Origin: Cucumis sativus | Lineage: Eukaryota > Streptophyta > Magnoliopsida > Cucurbitales > Cucurbitaceae | Direction of reading: 5' to 3' | DNA: 64,000 bases | Assembly (NCBI RefSeq): GCF_000004075.3 | Contig: NC_026656.2 | Span: 24,004,607 to 24,068,606 of the forward strand | Shown: positions 35,726 through 47,893 of the stretch, one piece after another | Numbering within the stretch: the stretch's first letter is position 1 | Layout: each line of letters opens with the position of its first letter | Translations under genes and position numbers: made by a program | The notes under the pieces: generated by a model | Told to the model about the DNA's origin: nothing | The model's database searches: none | The model's input: the letters and a program-made list of their open reading frames with translations, nothing else

Positions 35726-36396
35726 TAACCCCAACATTTTCTAACATATTAAAATATGTAACATATGAGAAGTGAAAGAATTGAGAGGGAGTGGTGACCA
35801 AGTAGGAAAAATTTGTTAAAATTTGGTGGATTTGTAAAGGTTTGAATATTTGTTTTGAAAAGATAAAAATAAATAAATAAGATCGGAGATGAGTTGAAAA
35901 ACGGTAGAATCTCAATCTCGAGATGTGTCGAGAAAATCCAAAACAATCAATAAATTGGAAACTTTTAATATTCTAGGAAAATCTCGACCGATCAGAGTCG
36001 AGGTTGACATACAAAAACAAAATTAAGATTTTTTCTAAACTATCTAATTTTGAAATGCAAAACAAAAAAAAACATTATTTCTAAAAAATTACACATCTTC
36101 TCATATGGTTGTAGTTTGTTTGAATCAATTTGAAATTCTATGTTATTTTGTGTTTTCTCTAATACTGAATTATCAACCACCCTATGTTCTTGGGACAAGA
36201 TTTTAAAGAAAGAACTCAAGTTTAAAGGGGCACTTGAATCATTAGAAGAAAAAAAAATTAACTAAATTAGGTTTGTGTTAGTTCGATTTTTAAATTGTAA
36301 AAATAGCAAATTTAATCAATCCAACCCAAATTTGCTGGTGGACTTGAAATAAAAAGTTGAAAATGCCCCTCATTTTTTAAAACAATTTGATTGTCA
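35726..36396. other. AT-rich sequence with repeat fragments
   Basis: The segment 35838-35900 (GGTTTGAATATTTGTTTTG...AAATAAATAAATAAGATCG) is related to 41465-41530, which precedes a CACTA end, so both are probably pieces of one transposon family. No gene. Confidence 0.4.
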
Positions 36397-38640
36397 CACT
36401 AATACAAAAACAACATTACTTGACGCATGTAGTTTTGATATACTTGACAGTTTTAAAACTGTGAAGTAAAATGATAAAACGTCAAGAATAACAAAAAAGT
36501 GAAAAAATGCATATATTTTTTTTAAAGAAAAATCAATATTTGACAGGTTAAAAGCGTCGTGTCAAACGTTTGATGTACTTGACATTTTAAAAATGTCAAA
36601 AAAAAAAAAAAAGTTTTCCCTTTGTCTAAATAAATTTATATATCTTTACTTTTTTTACTTTTCTTTACTTTTAATTTCCTCTTTTCCATATCCACAAATT
36701 AAATCCTCAAGCTCTCTGTTCCTCTTAGGTCAAAGGTATGTATTTTTTCTCTATAGTCAAAATATGGTCTGTCTCATGTGAATTGTTCCTCACACACGCA
36801 AAGTTAGTGTATTGTTTTCACTAGTGAATTGTCTGCTAAAACTCCATCCATTTTTACTGTGTTTGGTGTTGAGAAGCATTTTTTTTACCTACTATTTCTT
36901 TCTATTGTGGTGCTAAGTTGATAAGAATACTAAGTATTAAGATTGACAGTCAATGACTTTGATCATGAAGTTTAGTTTGTTTGTGTAAATTTGATGACTT
37001 TGTTGACACCCTTACTATTTTGTTTAATGGCTTTGTTGATCATGATTTCAGAATGTGTTGACTGTTTACTGTGTACTCAGGTTTTTTGTTTTTATTTCAA
37101 AAGGATTAAGAAAGTGTTCGTGAATTGGTATCTCTACGTCTTCTATTTCAAAATTGTTTAATTGGTTTTGTTTTCTTTTCATTTTTTTTAGAATTGGTTA
37201 ACTTTTTATTTGCAAAAGGAAAAGTTTGAAAGTGTGAACTCCATATGATACAATTTTTACTGATTCCACCCATTTTATAGAAACATTTTAATTTTTTTTT
37301 GTTAGATTTAAGATAAATAGATTTATCTTAAAAGGAGCAATTTTTTTAATAAAAAATTGAATATGGAAGAGGAAACATAATAAAATTATGGTTGGCTTTC
37401 AACTCTAAGAAAGATTTTAAATTTGGTAATATTTTCAAAATACAGTTGTTTCCTTCTACGGAAGTGTTATGTGATAAATATTAGTCAAACAAATATTGAA
37501 GTCATTATTTTTTATAGAGTTGTAAAATATTGGTGGTTATATCTCCAAAAAGAAGAAAACACAAATGTATTTAAAGAAGTTATGGAGATGAGCTATTTGC
37601 ACCATTAAATATATACTTTTTGGTAATTTATGTATTAGAATGTTCTTCCGAAGTTGGAGTAGTTGAATGTGGGTACTATGTGATGAGATACATCAAAGAT
37701 ATAATCGTTAATGGGAGCATAGTAGTCATAGATTCGGTATGTTGAGTTTTAAATTATTATTTGAATTATTTTCTACAATTCAAGTAATCAAAGTATTAAC
37801 TTTAATATTTTTAATTTCATATCAGATTGATACAAGAAGTTCATATAGTCAATTCAAGTTGGATGAAGTGTGCATGGAGCTTGCTGATTTTTTGGGTGGC
37901 CACATATGATTTTATGGTGAATTTTATGGCCACAAGAAGTACATATAGATAGACAAGCTTTTGTTGATACAGGATGTACATATGTGTGCTATTTTGTTGA
38001 TATACTTGGATATATCTAGGTGAATTAGGTTTAGTTGATATTTTTGTTGATACGCTTATAGTTAGGCTACACATGGATGGAAAGTTTAGGTGGAAAGTTT
38101 AAGCTGTTGTTAGAAAAGTTAGGCTAACTACATGTATGTATATGGTTCATTGATATATATATGTTAAAATATTTTTAGTTCTTTGATGGAAAAAGTTTAG
38201 TTCATTTAATTATTCAATTAGTGCATGTGTACTTTAGCACATTTGTACGTGTACTCTCTTGCTTTATTTATATACGTTTGGCTTCAAAACAGGTACACGA
38301 AAGATTAGGAAGATATTTTTAAAAAAAAAAAATTGACGTGCAAAACGTGTCAAGAGTAACACACATTCTTGACATGTAAAAAATGTCAAGAAATCTACAT
38401 TTATAAACTGTCAAGTATAATTCTACTTGACGCTTAAAATATGTCAAATAAAATTGTTCTTATTCTTAACATTGGATTACTTGACGAGTAAAAAGTGTCA
38501 AGTAATCTCATATACTTGACGTTTTTTACCTGTCAAGTAAACTAGGCTTTACTTGATGCTTAAAAACAGTCAAGTATACCTTCCTTATTCTTGACATTGG
38601 ATTATTTGACACTTTTAAAAGCGTCAAGTAAACTTTTACT
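36397..38640 (+). mobile_element. CACTA deletion derivative (TTGACG family)
   Basis: The left terminus CACTAATACAAAAACAAC is at 36397. Subterminal TTGAC-TTTTAAAA-GTCAA units follow to 36600, and a mirrored array of TTGACG...CGTCAAG units fills 38325-38640. The right terminus itself is missing. Between the arrays lies a remnant of an Ulp1-like protease gene (see separate entry) but no transposase. Same subterminal family as the fragment at 3165-3754. Confidence 0.7.
37645..37908 (+). pseudogene. Ulp1-like cysteine protease remnant inside the CACTA element
   Basis: The plus strand reads SSEVGVVECGYYVMRYIKDI from about 37645. The ECGYYVMRYIKDI motif carries the nucleophile Cys of C48 (Ulp1) peptidases in the form typical of the second gene of plant CACTA and related transposons. 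After an intron-like gap (about 37737-37824), IDTRSSYSQFKLDEVCMELA follows, matching the usual C-terminal tail, and the frame ends near 37908. The catalytic His and Asp upstream are absent. Non-functional. Confidence 0.6.
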
Positions 38641-39093
38641 TAGAAATCACAAATTAAAGTACTTTAAATAATCTAATGAGAATAAAACAGAAATCACAAA
38701 GTAAACCCTAAACGGCAAGTCTAGTATAGGTTTCGAAGTCTTTCTCCTTATTTTGCAGGTATAAAAACACCGTTATGGTTCCATACAAGGTAACTAAGAG
38801 CTATTAACTTATTCCCAAATCTATAATTCTCTTGCTGACTTAGGCATCAGAGCTCTTCTTCTTTGTTTTTGCAGGCTCTCTCTTTCTCAAATTAAAATTT
38901 ATTATTGCTGTCACATGAATGTAATTGCCAGGTATGTTTTCCTTAAAATATCACGTGAATTTGCATTACCATATTATCATTCAACAAAACACAAACAGAA
39001 AACATAGCATTTTACACCCAAGAACATAAAACACAAAAGGATTGGTGATAAGAAACACACAACCAAGCAAGTTATTATGAAATGGATGGTTGT
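38641..39093. other. Intergenic sequence
   Basis: No gene recognised. A/T-rich with a few CT tracts. Confidence 0.3.
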
Positions 39094-39407
39094 TCAGCAA
39101 TTTGGGAAAGGAGTTCCATAATCATTAGCTACTTTTCTTACATTTGGGGAATTAACAAAGTTCTTAAGAAAAGGGTTTCTGAGGTTTACCTCAGAGACGA
39201 CAAGGCTTTTGCTCTTTGATCTTGCTGGAACATTGGTTTGATGGTGGAGTTCCTGATATGATTGAGTTCATACAACTACAAGAACTCATTTGCATTGGAT
39301 TGCATGTCACTTGAAGTGTTTGCTTCCACCATCACTTCATTTGAGTTTGATATTGATAATATCACTCCTACTATTATTAGGATTATCCCAATTCTTGATG
39401 CCTTCAT
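39094..39407 (-). pseudogene. Type-2 non-specific lipid transfer protein (nsLTP2) pseudogene
   Basis: On the minus strand an ATG at 39407 opens a typical signal peptide (MKASRIGIILIIVGVILSIS... ending VEA). One frame over, the body reads MNSIISGTPPSNQCSSKIKE then QKPC, and a further frame gives LRNPFLKNFVNSPNVRKVAN followed by DYGTPFPNC and a stop at 39094. The order, length (about 104 codons) and motifs (ISGTPPS-QC-SK-KEQKPC, NP-L--FVNSPN-RKVA, final PFPNC) are those of nsLTP2, small secreted proteins with eight cysteines that carry lipids in the cell wall. At least two frameshifts, an in-frame TAG after NEFL, and loss of cysteines (CC became CS, the TCG-type Cys became Tyr) show that it is dead. 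Plus-strand frames here are shadows. Confidence 0.8.
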
Positions 39408-40225
39408 CTTTTCTTTTAGTACTCTTCTTGATGATTCTTTGGGTTACTGTGCGTGTGGGGTTTAAGAAAAGTTTGCTACTTGAAACTTGAAGTTGGCCAC
39501 TTGGGTGAATTGCAAAAAGATGAGTTTTTAAATGTTTTTTTAATTTTTTCTCTTATGTGGTTGAAGTCGACCGCAAAAAGATGAGTGCAGCACATGATAC
39601 AATCGTGTGTATATATTCCAAGCACATATCTAGATGAGGAGGAAAGTAAGTTGTACATTTTGAATTCCATGTTAATTAAAGTCCTTGGCAATTGTGAGTG
39701 TTTTGGGATAATAACTGATATTATCTACAAGTCTCTGAGAAATCAAATTGTTAGGAGTTGATAAGTCATGAAATTGATGTTAATACATGGTGAAGCCTAT
39801 AATGAATTTAAGAACTCCTTTAGCCAAACAAGAGGTGAATTTCAAATAAAACAGTCATCATTCCTCGACAATTTGACCATGTGTAGTCATTTGACAGAAC
39901 TACTCGTGGATGTGCACCAATAAATCAGATAGATAGAAAGATACGATCAAGATTTACATCCATAAGGTATGCAGGCTGATGAATATTGGAAAATAAGTAC
40001 TAAGGTATTTACCCATATTTATTTAATACAAAGATCAAAATTCTAAATTACCCAAAAAAAGAGGGAAAATAAACTCACAATGCAATGTTATCCCGATGAA
40101 GGAAACCGCCATGGCCTCTGGACTTTGTGAACTTGTACACAGCACCAGAAACAACATTCAAAATTTCACTATAATCAGATCACAGTTACCAGATTACTTC
40201 CGATGTTAATTTTATGGGACTTTAG
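39408..40225. other. Intergenic sequence with a possible short coding remnant
   Basis: The 3' part contains, on the minus strand, a compact open stretch at about 40083-40147 reading AVYKFTKSRGHGGFLHRDN followed by a possible splice donor (ATT|GTGAGT). I do not recognise a family. The rest is featureless. Confidence 0.3.
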
Positions 40226-40690
40226 CCTGTTTGATAACAACATTTAATTTTTAGTTTTTGCAAAATTGTGATTGCGTTCTTCCTAACAGAACCATTTGAA
40301 TTTATATGCAAATTTCAAAAACGTTTAATTTTTAGTCTTTGATAGCTATTTAAGTTTTTGAAAGCGTGTTTTTTTTACCGTGACTTTAGATGTGTTTTAA
40401 GGGAAGATTTGAATTCTTAGCCAACTTTCAAAAACAATAAAAACAAGAATAAAAACTGGTTTTTTAGGTATCGTCTCCTAACCATGCTGTTTTTTGTTTT
40501 TGAAACTTAAGCTATAATTCACCTCAAAATTCCTTCTTTGTTGTCACCAAAACAAGCCTTAATTTTAAAGTTTTAGGTTTGATTTTGAAAGCATACCTAA
40601 AAAGTAGATAGCAAACTAAAGAAATCCATAGGCAAGACCACAAGGCTCGGAGTGTTCAAAAGTTTAATTTAAAAAACAAATAGTTTTAGA
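40226..40690. repeat. Dispersed cucurbit MITE-like repeat, copy 2
   Basis: Starts CCTGTTTGATAACAACATTTAATTTTTAG and contains CTAACCATGCTGTTTTTTG and TTTTTGAAACTTAAGC, and near the other end AAAAGTAGATAGCAAACT. This is the arrangement of the family seen at 42405 and 54121. Diverged, no coding content. Confidence 0.5.
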
Positions 40691-41279
40691 TGGAAAATAT
40701 AAAAGTAGATAGCAAAATATTTACACCATATAGAACAATTTTGGAAACGAAAAAAATTCACATACACACAATAAAAAATATAAAAAATGTTTCTCATTAG
40801 TTGATATCTAACCTACGTAATATATTTGGAAAACAATAATTTAGATTTGGGTATTCTTCCTTATTTACACTTATTGTTTAGATTTGAACCCAACTATTTT
40901 GTTCACGATATTTTATATTTGGCACAAAATCTTAAAAAACCAAATAATAGTTTGAAAAAAAATAGCACGATTTTGAACCAAATAACAATTTGAAAAAATA
41001 TAAAACAAATTATCGAAGAAAGAAAAAGACGATGGAAAGGAAAAGAAAAAAAAATACAGAAGAAGAGAAAAAGACGACGAGAAAGAAAATAAAAATTGGA
41101 GAAGAAAGAATATGAGAAGGAATGACAAGTGAAAATATTTAAAAAGAAAATTGCAAAATAAGAGAAACAAACAATGAAAAGAAAAAAGATCGCAAAAGAG
41201 GAAAAGAAAAAAGATCCCACAAGAGAAGAAAGTCGTTTTGTTATAGACCGTCAATATTTTGCTAATTTATTATATTTAT
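40691..41279. other. AT-rich sequence with AGAA-rich tract
   Basis: 40980-41240 is a purine-rich tract (AAAAGAAAAAGACGA-type). The overlapping Phe/Ser-rich minus-strand frames of 105 and 113 codons are artefacts of this composition. Confidence 0.5.
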
Positions 41280-42230
41280 GGATAGTTGCAAATTTAGTAA
41301 TTAGATTCAAAATAATTAAGTATTTAGCAACGTTTAAAAAAATATGCAAATATAGCAAAATTTGTCAAATTATATCGATGATAGAAGTCTTGTGGAAGAT
41401 CATTAATCTATCGTCAATATTTTGCTAATTTATTATATTTAAGATCTTGTGGAAGATCATTTGTGAACGTTTGAATAATTTTTTTTTATAAGATAAAAAT
41501 AAATAAATAAAATTGTGGATGATTTGAATGATAAACCAACGTTAATAATCCGTCTTTTCAAAAACGATATTATTTCATTCTTTTCTCCGACATTAAATGC
41601 CAGATTTCTTGTAGTGTAACTCCAATACCACTGTGTGATGCGACCCATTTTAGGCTTTGGCTGCTTCCAACTACGAACTTTAGCGAAGATCGTCTTCAAT
41701 AATCAACTGGAACAAACACTTTTGACTATTATTTAAGAATGATAACGGTTAAATTTGTATGTTGTAGGGTTTGATTATTTAAATAATAGTATTTAATTTA
41801 CATTAATTAAGTGCAATTTATAAAATATATTTTTATTTAATTGAACTCACGTTATCAAATGAATGTAAAAGGTATTTTGAAATATTGGTTGTTGAAAAGT
41901 ATGTAGCATATAACAAAACAAAACTATAAAATGGAGATTTTTTCCTACAACATTTCCTAGCCATAATTAGTGAAAAATGAAGATAATGTATTTTTTATGA
42001 TCCTCCAAGATTTGAAGAAATTGAAAGTGAAAGTGATAAAGAAATGTGTTAGCATTGAATTGGTTGTTAAGGTGACGGGGAGATTAAATAAAAAAAAATT
42101 ATTTAATAAAAGGTGATCTACGATAGATTTCTATTATCGATAGAATTTGATAAATTTTGCTATATTTATACATTTTTTAAAATGTTGTTATATACTTAAT
42201 TCTTTTCGGCTAAATTTACACTATTCTTTT
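41280..42230. mobile_element. TIR element of the TTGCTATATT family, possibly ~950 bp, with nested CACTA end
   Basis: Left side 41280-41365 (GGATAGTTGCAAATTTAG...AATAATTAAG...ATATAGCAAAA) nearly matches the inverted right end of the MITE at 12868-13128. The opposite orientation appears at about 42120-42230 (CTATATTTATACATTTTTTA...TGTTGTTATATACTTAATT...AATTTACACTATTC). Inside, 41603-41616 GATTTCTTGTAGTG is a CACTA terminus. Direct duplication of GTCAATATTTTGCTAATTTA (41247 and 41413) and of a GATCTTGTGGAAGATCATT-like phrase adds to the complexity. Boundaries are tentative. Confidence 0.45.
41465..41616. mobile_element. CACTA 3' end fragment
   Basis: Ends GATTTCTTGTAGTG at 41616 (reverse complement CACTACAAGAAATC), a canonical terminus. 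Upstream sequence is related to 35838-35900. No partner end was assigned. Confidence 0.5.
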
Positions 42231-42404
42231 TATTTAATTATTTTAATCATTATTTTTTTTTTCAAAGAAATGTAGAGTATTAATTGTTATTCATTTTACC
42301 AGAAAAAAAAGAAATAAAATCTTCAAAAATTTAAACAACAAAGTTGCAATCCATATTTTATACAAACCTATGGGAAGAACTATGTAATAAAAAAAATTTC
42401 AAAA

Positions 42405-42725
42405 CATTTAGGCTTTATTTCAAAATCATTTTTTTTTTCCGTTTCAAAATTTAGTCTATTTCTTCTCTATGTTTTACAATAATTTGCATACTTTTTAAAT
42501 ATAATGATTGAATTCTTAGACAAATTCTAAAAACAGATTGTTAACAATGTACTTTTTGTTTTGTTTTCAAATTTTGGCTCCGATTTTTAAATGACTTGAT
42601 AGAGCAGATATATAATAAAAGAAGAAAGTTCGAGGTGAAACTAATGTCTATAGACTTAGTTTTCAAAATCAAAAATCAAAAAACAAAATGGTACTACACA
42701 TAGAGCTTTAGAATTTAAAAGACTG
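42405..42725. repeat. Dispersed cucurbit MITE-like repeat, copy 3
   Basis: Contains TTTCAAAATCATTTTTTTT, ATTCTTAGACAAATTCTAAA, TCAAATTTTGGCTCCGATTT and, near the end, TATAGACTTAGTTTTCAAAA and CAAAAAACAAAATGG. The order matches the copy at 54121-54405. Confidence 0.55.
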
Positions 42726-43500
42726 CACCAATAGATACCTTAAACATATGAACTCAACTTTGCACCTCAAACACATACATATAAACTTAGACCAAATAGC
42801 ATGCACGTCAAACATAAACATATGAACTCCATAGATATATGAACCATTCACATAATATACGAACATTACATAGAACTTTGCAGTCATCCTATCAACCTAA
42901 GCACCCCAAACAGGTCCTAAACACACATGTTGATATCATATCATATAAACCATGGAACAATCAAATTTATAATCATACTTGTCCTTGCTTAGATAATCTT
43001 ACCCTTTCTACTAAGTTTGAATTATTTGAATTTCTACTAAGTTATTTTATTATTCCCATGATTTTTTTTTCATAACAGGAGGTTTGTACATATACTAGAG
43101 TTTTAAAAACATTAAAGGTAAAATAGATATAAATAAAATATCAAGAACTAAGGTAGAGAATTAGTTATGGGAAGTATTGCATATGTTTAAAGTGAATAAA
43201 AGAAAGAGGAAGAAAAGAAAAGAAAAGAGGAAATGTTTACACGAGTCTATTTGATTGTGTGGTTCAGCCAACTTCACCAAATTTTATTGTCTTATATATA
43301 ATATATAGTTCTTAAATAAATATTTATTTAAAATAATAAGGAGAAAAAGAAAAGTGTAATTTACCCAAAGAGTTTTGAGACCACTCAAGGGTGGGCCCAA
43401 TATCTATTCCAACCAATAGCATCTCAGCTTCCCATATCTCCAATTCTCAAACATTTTCCTCTCTATTTTTTTCCCATTATCTTACGTTTTTTTTTCCAAC
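42726..43500. other. Intergenic sequence upstream of SIG1
   Basis: 42740-42910 has repeated CATATGAACTC/ACACATACAT phrases. The last 150 bp are pyrimidine-rich and probably include the SIG1 promoter; no clear TATA box. Confidence 0.35.
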
Positions 43501-43539
43501 ATTCTTGCATTCCCATTTTTCTCTCTATTTCTTTCCATT

Positions 43540-44084
43540 AATTGTTTAATTCAACCCCACCAGAAATTTTGCATCAAATTCTCAAAAATATCCTTGATAT
43601 TCATTCTATCAATCCAACACCAACAAACCATTCTGCCTTCTTCTTCCTTTGGATTCACCGTCCTCTTTCTCTCTCTCTAGTGTTTTGGAGTGAAAGACAC
43701 CACGGTTTTGTTCTCATTTCTCCTTTTCAGGTACCTTTTTTCTTTCATTTCTCTTTCTGGGATCTCCCATTTTTGCTGTTTCCATGTTCCATTCAAGTAA
43801 AATTCAATCTGAAGTTCGTTCTTGTAGACTCATTTTGTTCTGTTTCCTCTTATTCTAATCCTTGTGCGTTGTTTTCGAGTTTATTTTCTTTGATTCTTTG
43901 TCAATTTCACGTGGGAATTTAATCTCCTTTCTGCTCTGTTTGATGAACTTAGGACTGTTTGTGGTAACAATTTGAAGTCATTGATCCACTGTTGCTGCCG
44001 AAGAAAATAGAGTTTGAAGTTTGATTTGGTGTAACTGATTTTGATGATAAGAGTTTTGTGCACAAGAAGAAGAGAAGCCATATG
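43540..44084 (+). promoter_or_regulatory. Probable 5' UTR of SIG1, with candidate intron
   Basis: Pyrimidine-rich leader before the SIG1 start codon. A donor-like CAG|GTACC at about 43731 and an acceptor-like GAACTTAG|G at about 43953 would remove roughly 220 bp, a common feature of plant sigma factor genes. Not provable without transcripts. The 126-codon frame at 43542-43922 is Phe/Ser-rich leader sequence. Confidence 0.4.
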
Positions 44085-46796
44085 ATGGCAACAGCTGCAA
44101 TAATTGGGCTTGGTGCAGCTAAGAGGCTGTTGAATTCTTCATCCTATTATTCTGATTTCACAGAAAAGATTTTGTATGCTAATGACTATAGGTTGGGACA
44201 AACTCAAGTTTCCTCTTCAAAGAGTGTGGTAATAGCAAAAAGTTCAGCTAACTTCTCTCCAAGGTATCCGTCGTCGAATCGGCACTCTCAGCAATGCATC
44301 AAAGCTGTGAAGGAACATGTAGAAACTCCATCTTCTCCGATAGCAGAGCCGTGGCATAACACCACAAGCTGGGAAGATGAAGAAACTGAGCTGAAATATA
44401 CTGTGGAGGCTCTTCTTTTGCTGCAAAAGTCCATGCTGGAGAAGCAATGGAGTCTATCTTTTGAGCAAACCGTGTCAACCGATACACCTAAAGAAAAGAC
44501 GCTGAAGAAAGTACCCGTCACTTGTTCTGGTGTGTCTGCACGGCAAAGGAGAATGAGTTCTAAAAGGAAAATACAGAGTAAACATGTTTTTATGGCTCAA
44601 CCAAAAATCAGCAAACAGTTGAGACCTACCATTAGTCCTGAGCTACTCCAAAATCGATTAAAGGGCTATGTGAAAGGTCTATTGAGTGAAGAGTTACTTT
44701 CTCATGCCGAGGTTGTTCGCCTTTCGAAGAAAATTAAGGTTGGTCTCACATTGGAGGAGCGTAAAACCAGGTCAGGACGTACTTCTTGTTCAGTTTCTCA
44801 TGGTTTACTTCAGCTCTGATGTACCTATACAATTTAGTAGATAGATAGTATTATTCCTGCTTTGTTTTCTGTTCATGATTAATCGCTGTTTTTATCCTAG
44901 CTTCCTGATGTGAGAAAGAAAAATATAAAGTGTTTATTTAGTTCTATTACTCCATTGATAAAACACAGTTCTAATAATGGTATCATGAACTTTACACTTG
45001 CTCTCAGACTGAAGCAAAGACTAGGATGTGAGCCCTCTGAAGACCAACTAGCAATATCACTTAAGATTTCTCGTGCCGAATTACGATCAAGAATGATGGA
45101 AAGTTCCTTGGCAAGAGAGAAGCTAGCGATGAGCAATGTTCGTTTGGTAATGTCTATTGCACAAAGATATGATAACATGGGAGCTGAAATGGCGGACTTG
45201 GTTCAGGTGAAAAGCTTGTGACAACACAAACAACTTAACTCTACACCCTTTTAGTAGCTTCCTTCCAATTGAAGAATTTGTTTGTGTTTAATGTAGGGCG
45301 GCTTGATTGGACTTCTCCGTGGGATTGAGAAGTTTGATTCTTCAAAGGGGTTTAAAATCTCAACCTATGTGTATTGGTGGATACGGCAGGTAAGGTTTCA
45401 AATTCTTAGAAAAAGAGATGGATACCTCATTACCAGTTTTGTAACTGTTTTCTTATTTCGAAAAGTTGAAAGAGGTATTTTCCCATAAAAGAAAATGAAA
45501 TACAAATTTGCTGGAGGTAAAATGGAATAAGAGACGTTATCATACATGCCTAGAATAAAAGGAGAGATGAAAGGAGTATTGATAAACCAAAAGAAGAGCC
45601 TTTTGGGAGGAAAAGTGAATCTTTGAGCTTAAACAATTAATGTAAGCATCTTTAACTTGGTGCAAGTGCAAGCATTGATGGTTCAATGTCTTCATCCATA
45701 CACAGGGTGTTTCAAGAGCATTAGTTGAGAATTCAAGAACGCTGAGATTGCCTACACATTTGCACGAAAGATTAGGATTGATTCGCAATGCCAAAGTTAA
45801 ACTGCAAGAGAAAGGAATCACTCCATCACTTGATGTAAGTGAAATATTGTTCCCATTCAAAGGCAAATTAAATTGCAAACTAAACTAATATAAACTTATT
45901 GAACTTTTTGGGATTGCTCCTAACACTCTATTAATCTCAGAGGATTGCAGAATCCCTCAACATGTCCAAAAAGAAAGTCCAGAATGCCACAGAGGTATTA
46001 TAAATTTCCAATAAACAATCCACTTTGCTCCTTCCTGTTGAGTATCTGCTTTTCATTTTCTTTATCAAACCAACAATTCATCTCTTTCAGGCAATCAGCA
46101 AGGTGTTTTCGCTCGACCGAGAAGCATTCCCTTCATTGAATGGTCTTCCTGGCGAAACCCATCACAGCGTAAGCCTCGAATACCAACTCTGTTTCTGCAA
46201 ACATAACATGATTAGAAATTTGTTCTCGGTTCTTGCCACTTCTTGAATTTTTTTTCATTGTCATTTTGTTTTCACAGTATATCGCAGATAACTGCCTTGA
46301 GAACAACCCATGGCATGGAACAGACACATGGATTCTGAAGGTAAAATGATGATAGATAGACCACCAAAAATAAATAGACTTAAGGGAGTGAAAAACTACA
46401 CCATTTTCATCAATATAAGATGAAGAATGGACAGCTAGTTTGCCTATCTAAATGAATAATTGACCAAATTACACTAAAAAATATTGGCAGGTTGAGGTTA
46501 ACCAACTCATAAATATGACACTCGGGGACCGAGAAAGAGAGATCATACGCCTTTACCATGGTCTGGATAATGAATGTCTTACATGGGAGGAAATAAGCAA
46601 ACGGTAAGTCAAAGGAACTTATGTCAGCAAAATGCTAATTTCATTTTAAGTCAGCTGACAAAATGCATTTTGCTCCGAGTTTTTCAGCATAGGGTTGTCC
46701 AGAGAAAGAGTAAGGCAAGTTGGATTGGTGGCACTGGAGAAACTAAAGAAGGCAGCCAAGACAAGGAAGATGGAAGCCATGTTGCTTAAACATTAA
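44085..46796 (+). CDS. SIG1: Plastid RNA polymerase sigma factor 1 (SIG1)
   Basis: Nine coding exons: 44085-44770, 45008-45206, 45297-45389, 45706-45834, 45941-45994, 46091-46168, 46278-46340, 46491-46603 and 46688-46796, all GT-AG, giving 507 aa. SIG1 is nuclear-encoded and imported into plastids, where it directs the bacterial-type polymerase PEP to photosynthesis promoters. The start MATAAIIGL matches known SIG1 proteins; in-frame Mets nine codons and one codon earlier are alternatives. Residues 1 to about 70 are a Ser-rich transit peptide. The sigma-70 core is complete: region 2 from [20 protein letters not shown] (about 271) through [10 protein letters not shown], region 3 (LPTHLHERL...ITPSLDRIAESLN), and region 4 with the helix-turn-helix [20 protein letters not shown] near the C-terminus. 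All joins keep frame. Confidence 0.95.
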
Positions 46797-47893
46797 TTTG
46801 TTAAAAACATATAATTACAAGTCATACATTGTAGAGACCGTCCATTGTCTACTGTATATATACAGAAAGCGATATTGTGTTATTCGCCATTGTGATTTTG
46901 ATCAGAAATAGCGATAACAGATAATAGGGAAAGCTTCTGGAACGAGATTTGCATCCGTTGCCAAAGGAAGTCTTGTTGATTTGTGTCGCCATCTACTAAA
47001 TGTGAATCAATTTTTTGTGAAATTTGATTTCGAGCCATGTGGTCTCATTGGTGTCATGATCCTGTACAATGCTGCATCATCTATTGTAAGAAAGTATTCT
47101 CTCAACAATTAGAAAAATGTCGAGCAGAAAATAGCTAGATACTGCAAGCGTTGGGGTGGGGAATTCAATAATCAGATTTCCTATGTAGCATAATGAATCC
47201 ATACAGGAATACTTTGTTTCCCAGTTTCGCAACACAGAAGTGAACCGCTTGAGATATATGTTTACCCAATAAGATGAAAATTTCTAATCTCCAATATCCC
47301 TATACCACTAAGGTCATCTTTGGGAGTGATTATTTTCCCGTATATGTTTTAACTGACTGCTTTCCGTCCTTTCCCTGATGTTCTCAAGTGGAAAGGAGTC
47401 GATTTTCTTCAATGTTTTTAAGACCTAAGTATTAAAAGTTCAAAATGCTACAACTAGAGCGTTTCTATCTTAGAAGAATGGGACAAATTGGTGTTACTCA
47501 TTGAATTGGCACAAATAATTACAGTACATTTATATAGAGTTTTAAGGAAACCTAACTTTTCTTAGATAAAATGAAAGGACACTAATGCTAAAAAAAAATA
47601 CATTAACCTTCAAGAGAACAGAGAAGTTGAGAAAACAAAAAAGAAGAGGGAAAGACATCACACAACAAATACTTCTAGGAGGGGAGGAGTATTTAAGATC
47701 AACCTAAAAAGACAAAATATATATAGATGTATCAGGTTTGAAACCATGATCATCTAGAAAACCTCACTTAATAGGAGGGAAGCAGGGACAATTAGCCAAA
47801 ATGAATCAAAATAGGTTCTCTGAAAATAACAGCACATGACAAGAAACCAGAGATTTGGATTCAGGAACCCCCCAAATAAATAGAACATTATGC
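46797..47893. other. SIG1 3' flank and intergenic sequence
   Basis: The first 200-300 bp are probably 3' UTR. No further gene recognised. Confidence 0.4.

Noticed and set aside
39262..39490. Hydrophobic plus-strand frames resembling a small membrane protein
   Set aside because: Antisense of the nsLTP2 signal peptide; the coding motifs are on the minus strand.
40903..41254. Two Phe/Ser-rich frames of 105 and 113 codons
   Set aside because: Composition artefact of a purine-rich tract on the other strand.
43542..43922. 126-codon frame before SIG1
   Set aside because: Pyrimidine-rich leader sequence in the expected 5' UTR; no domain.
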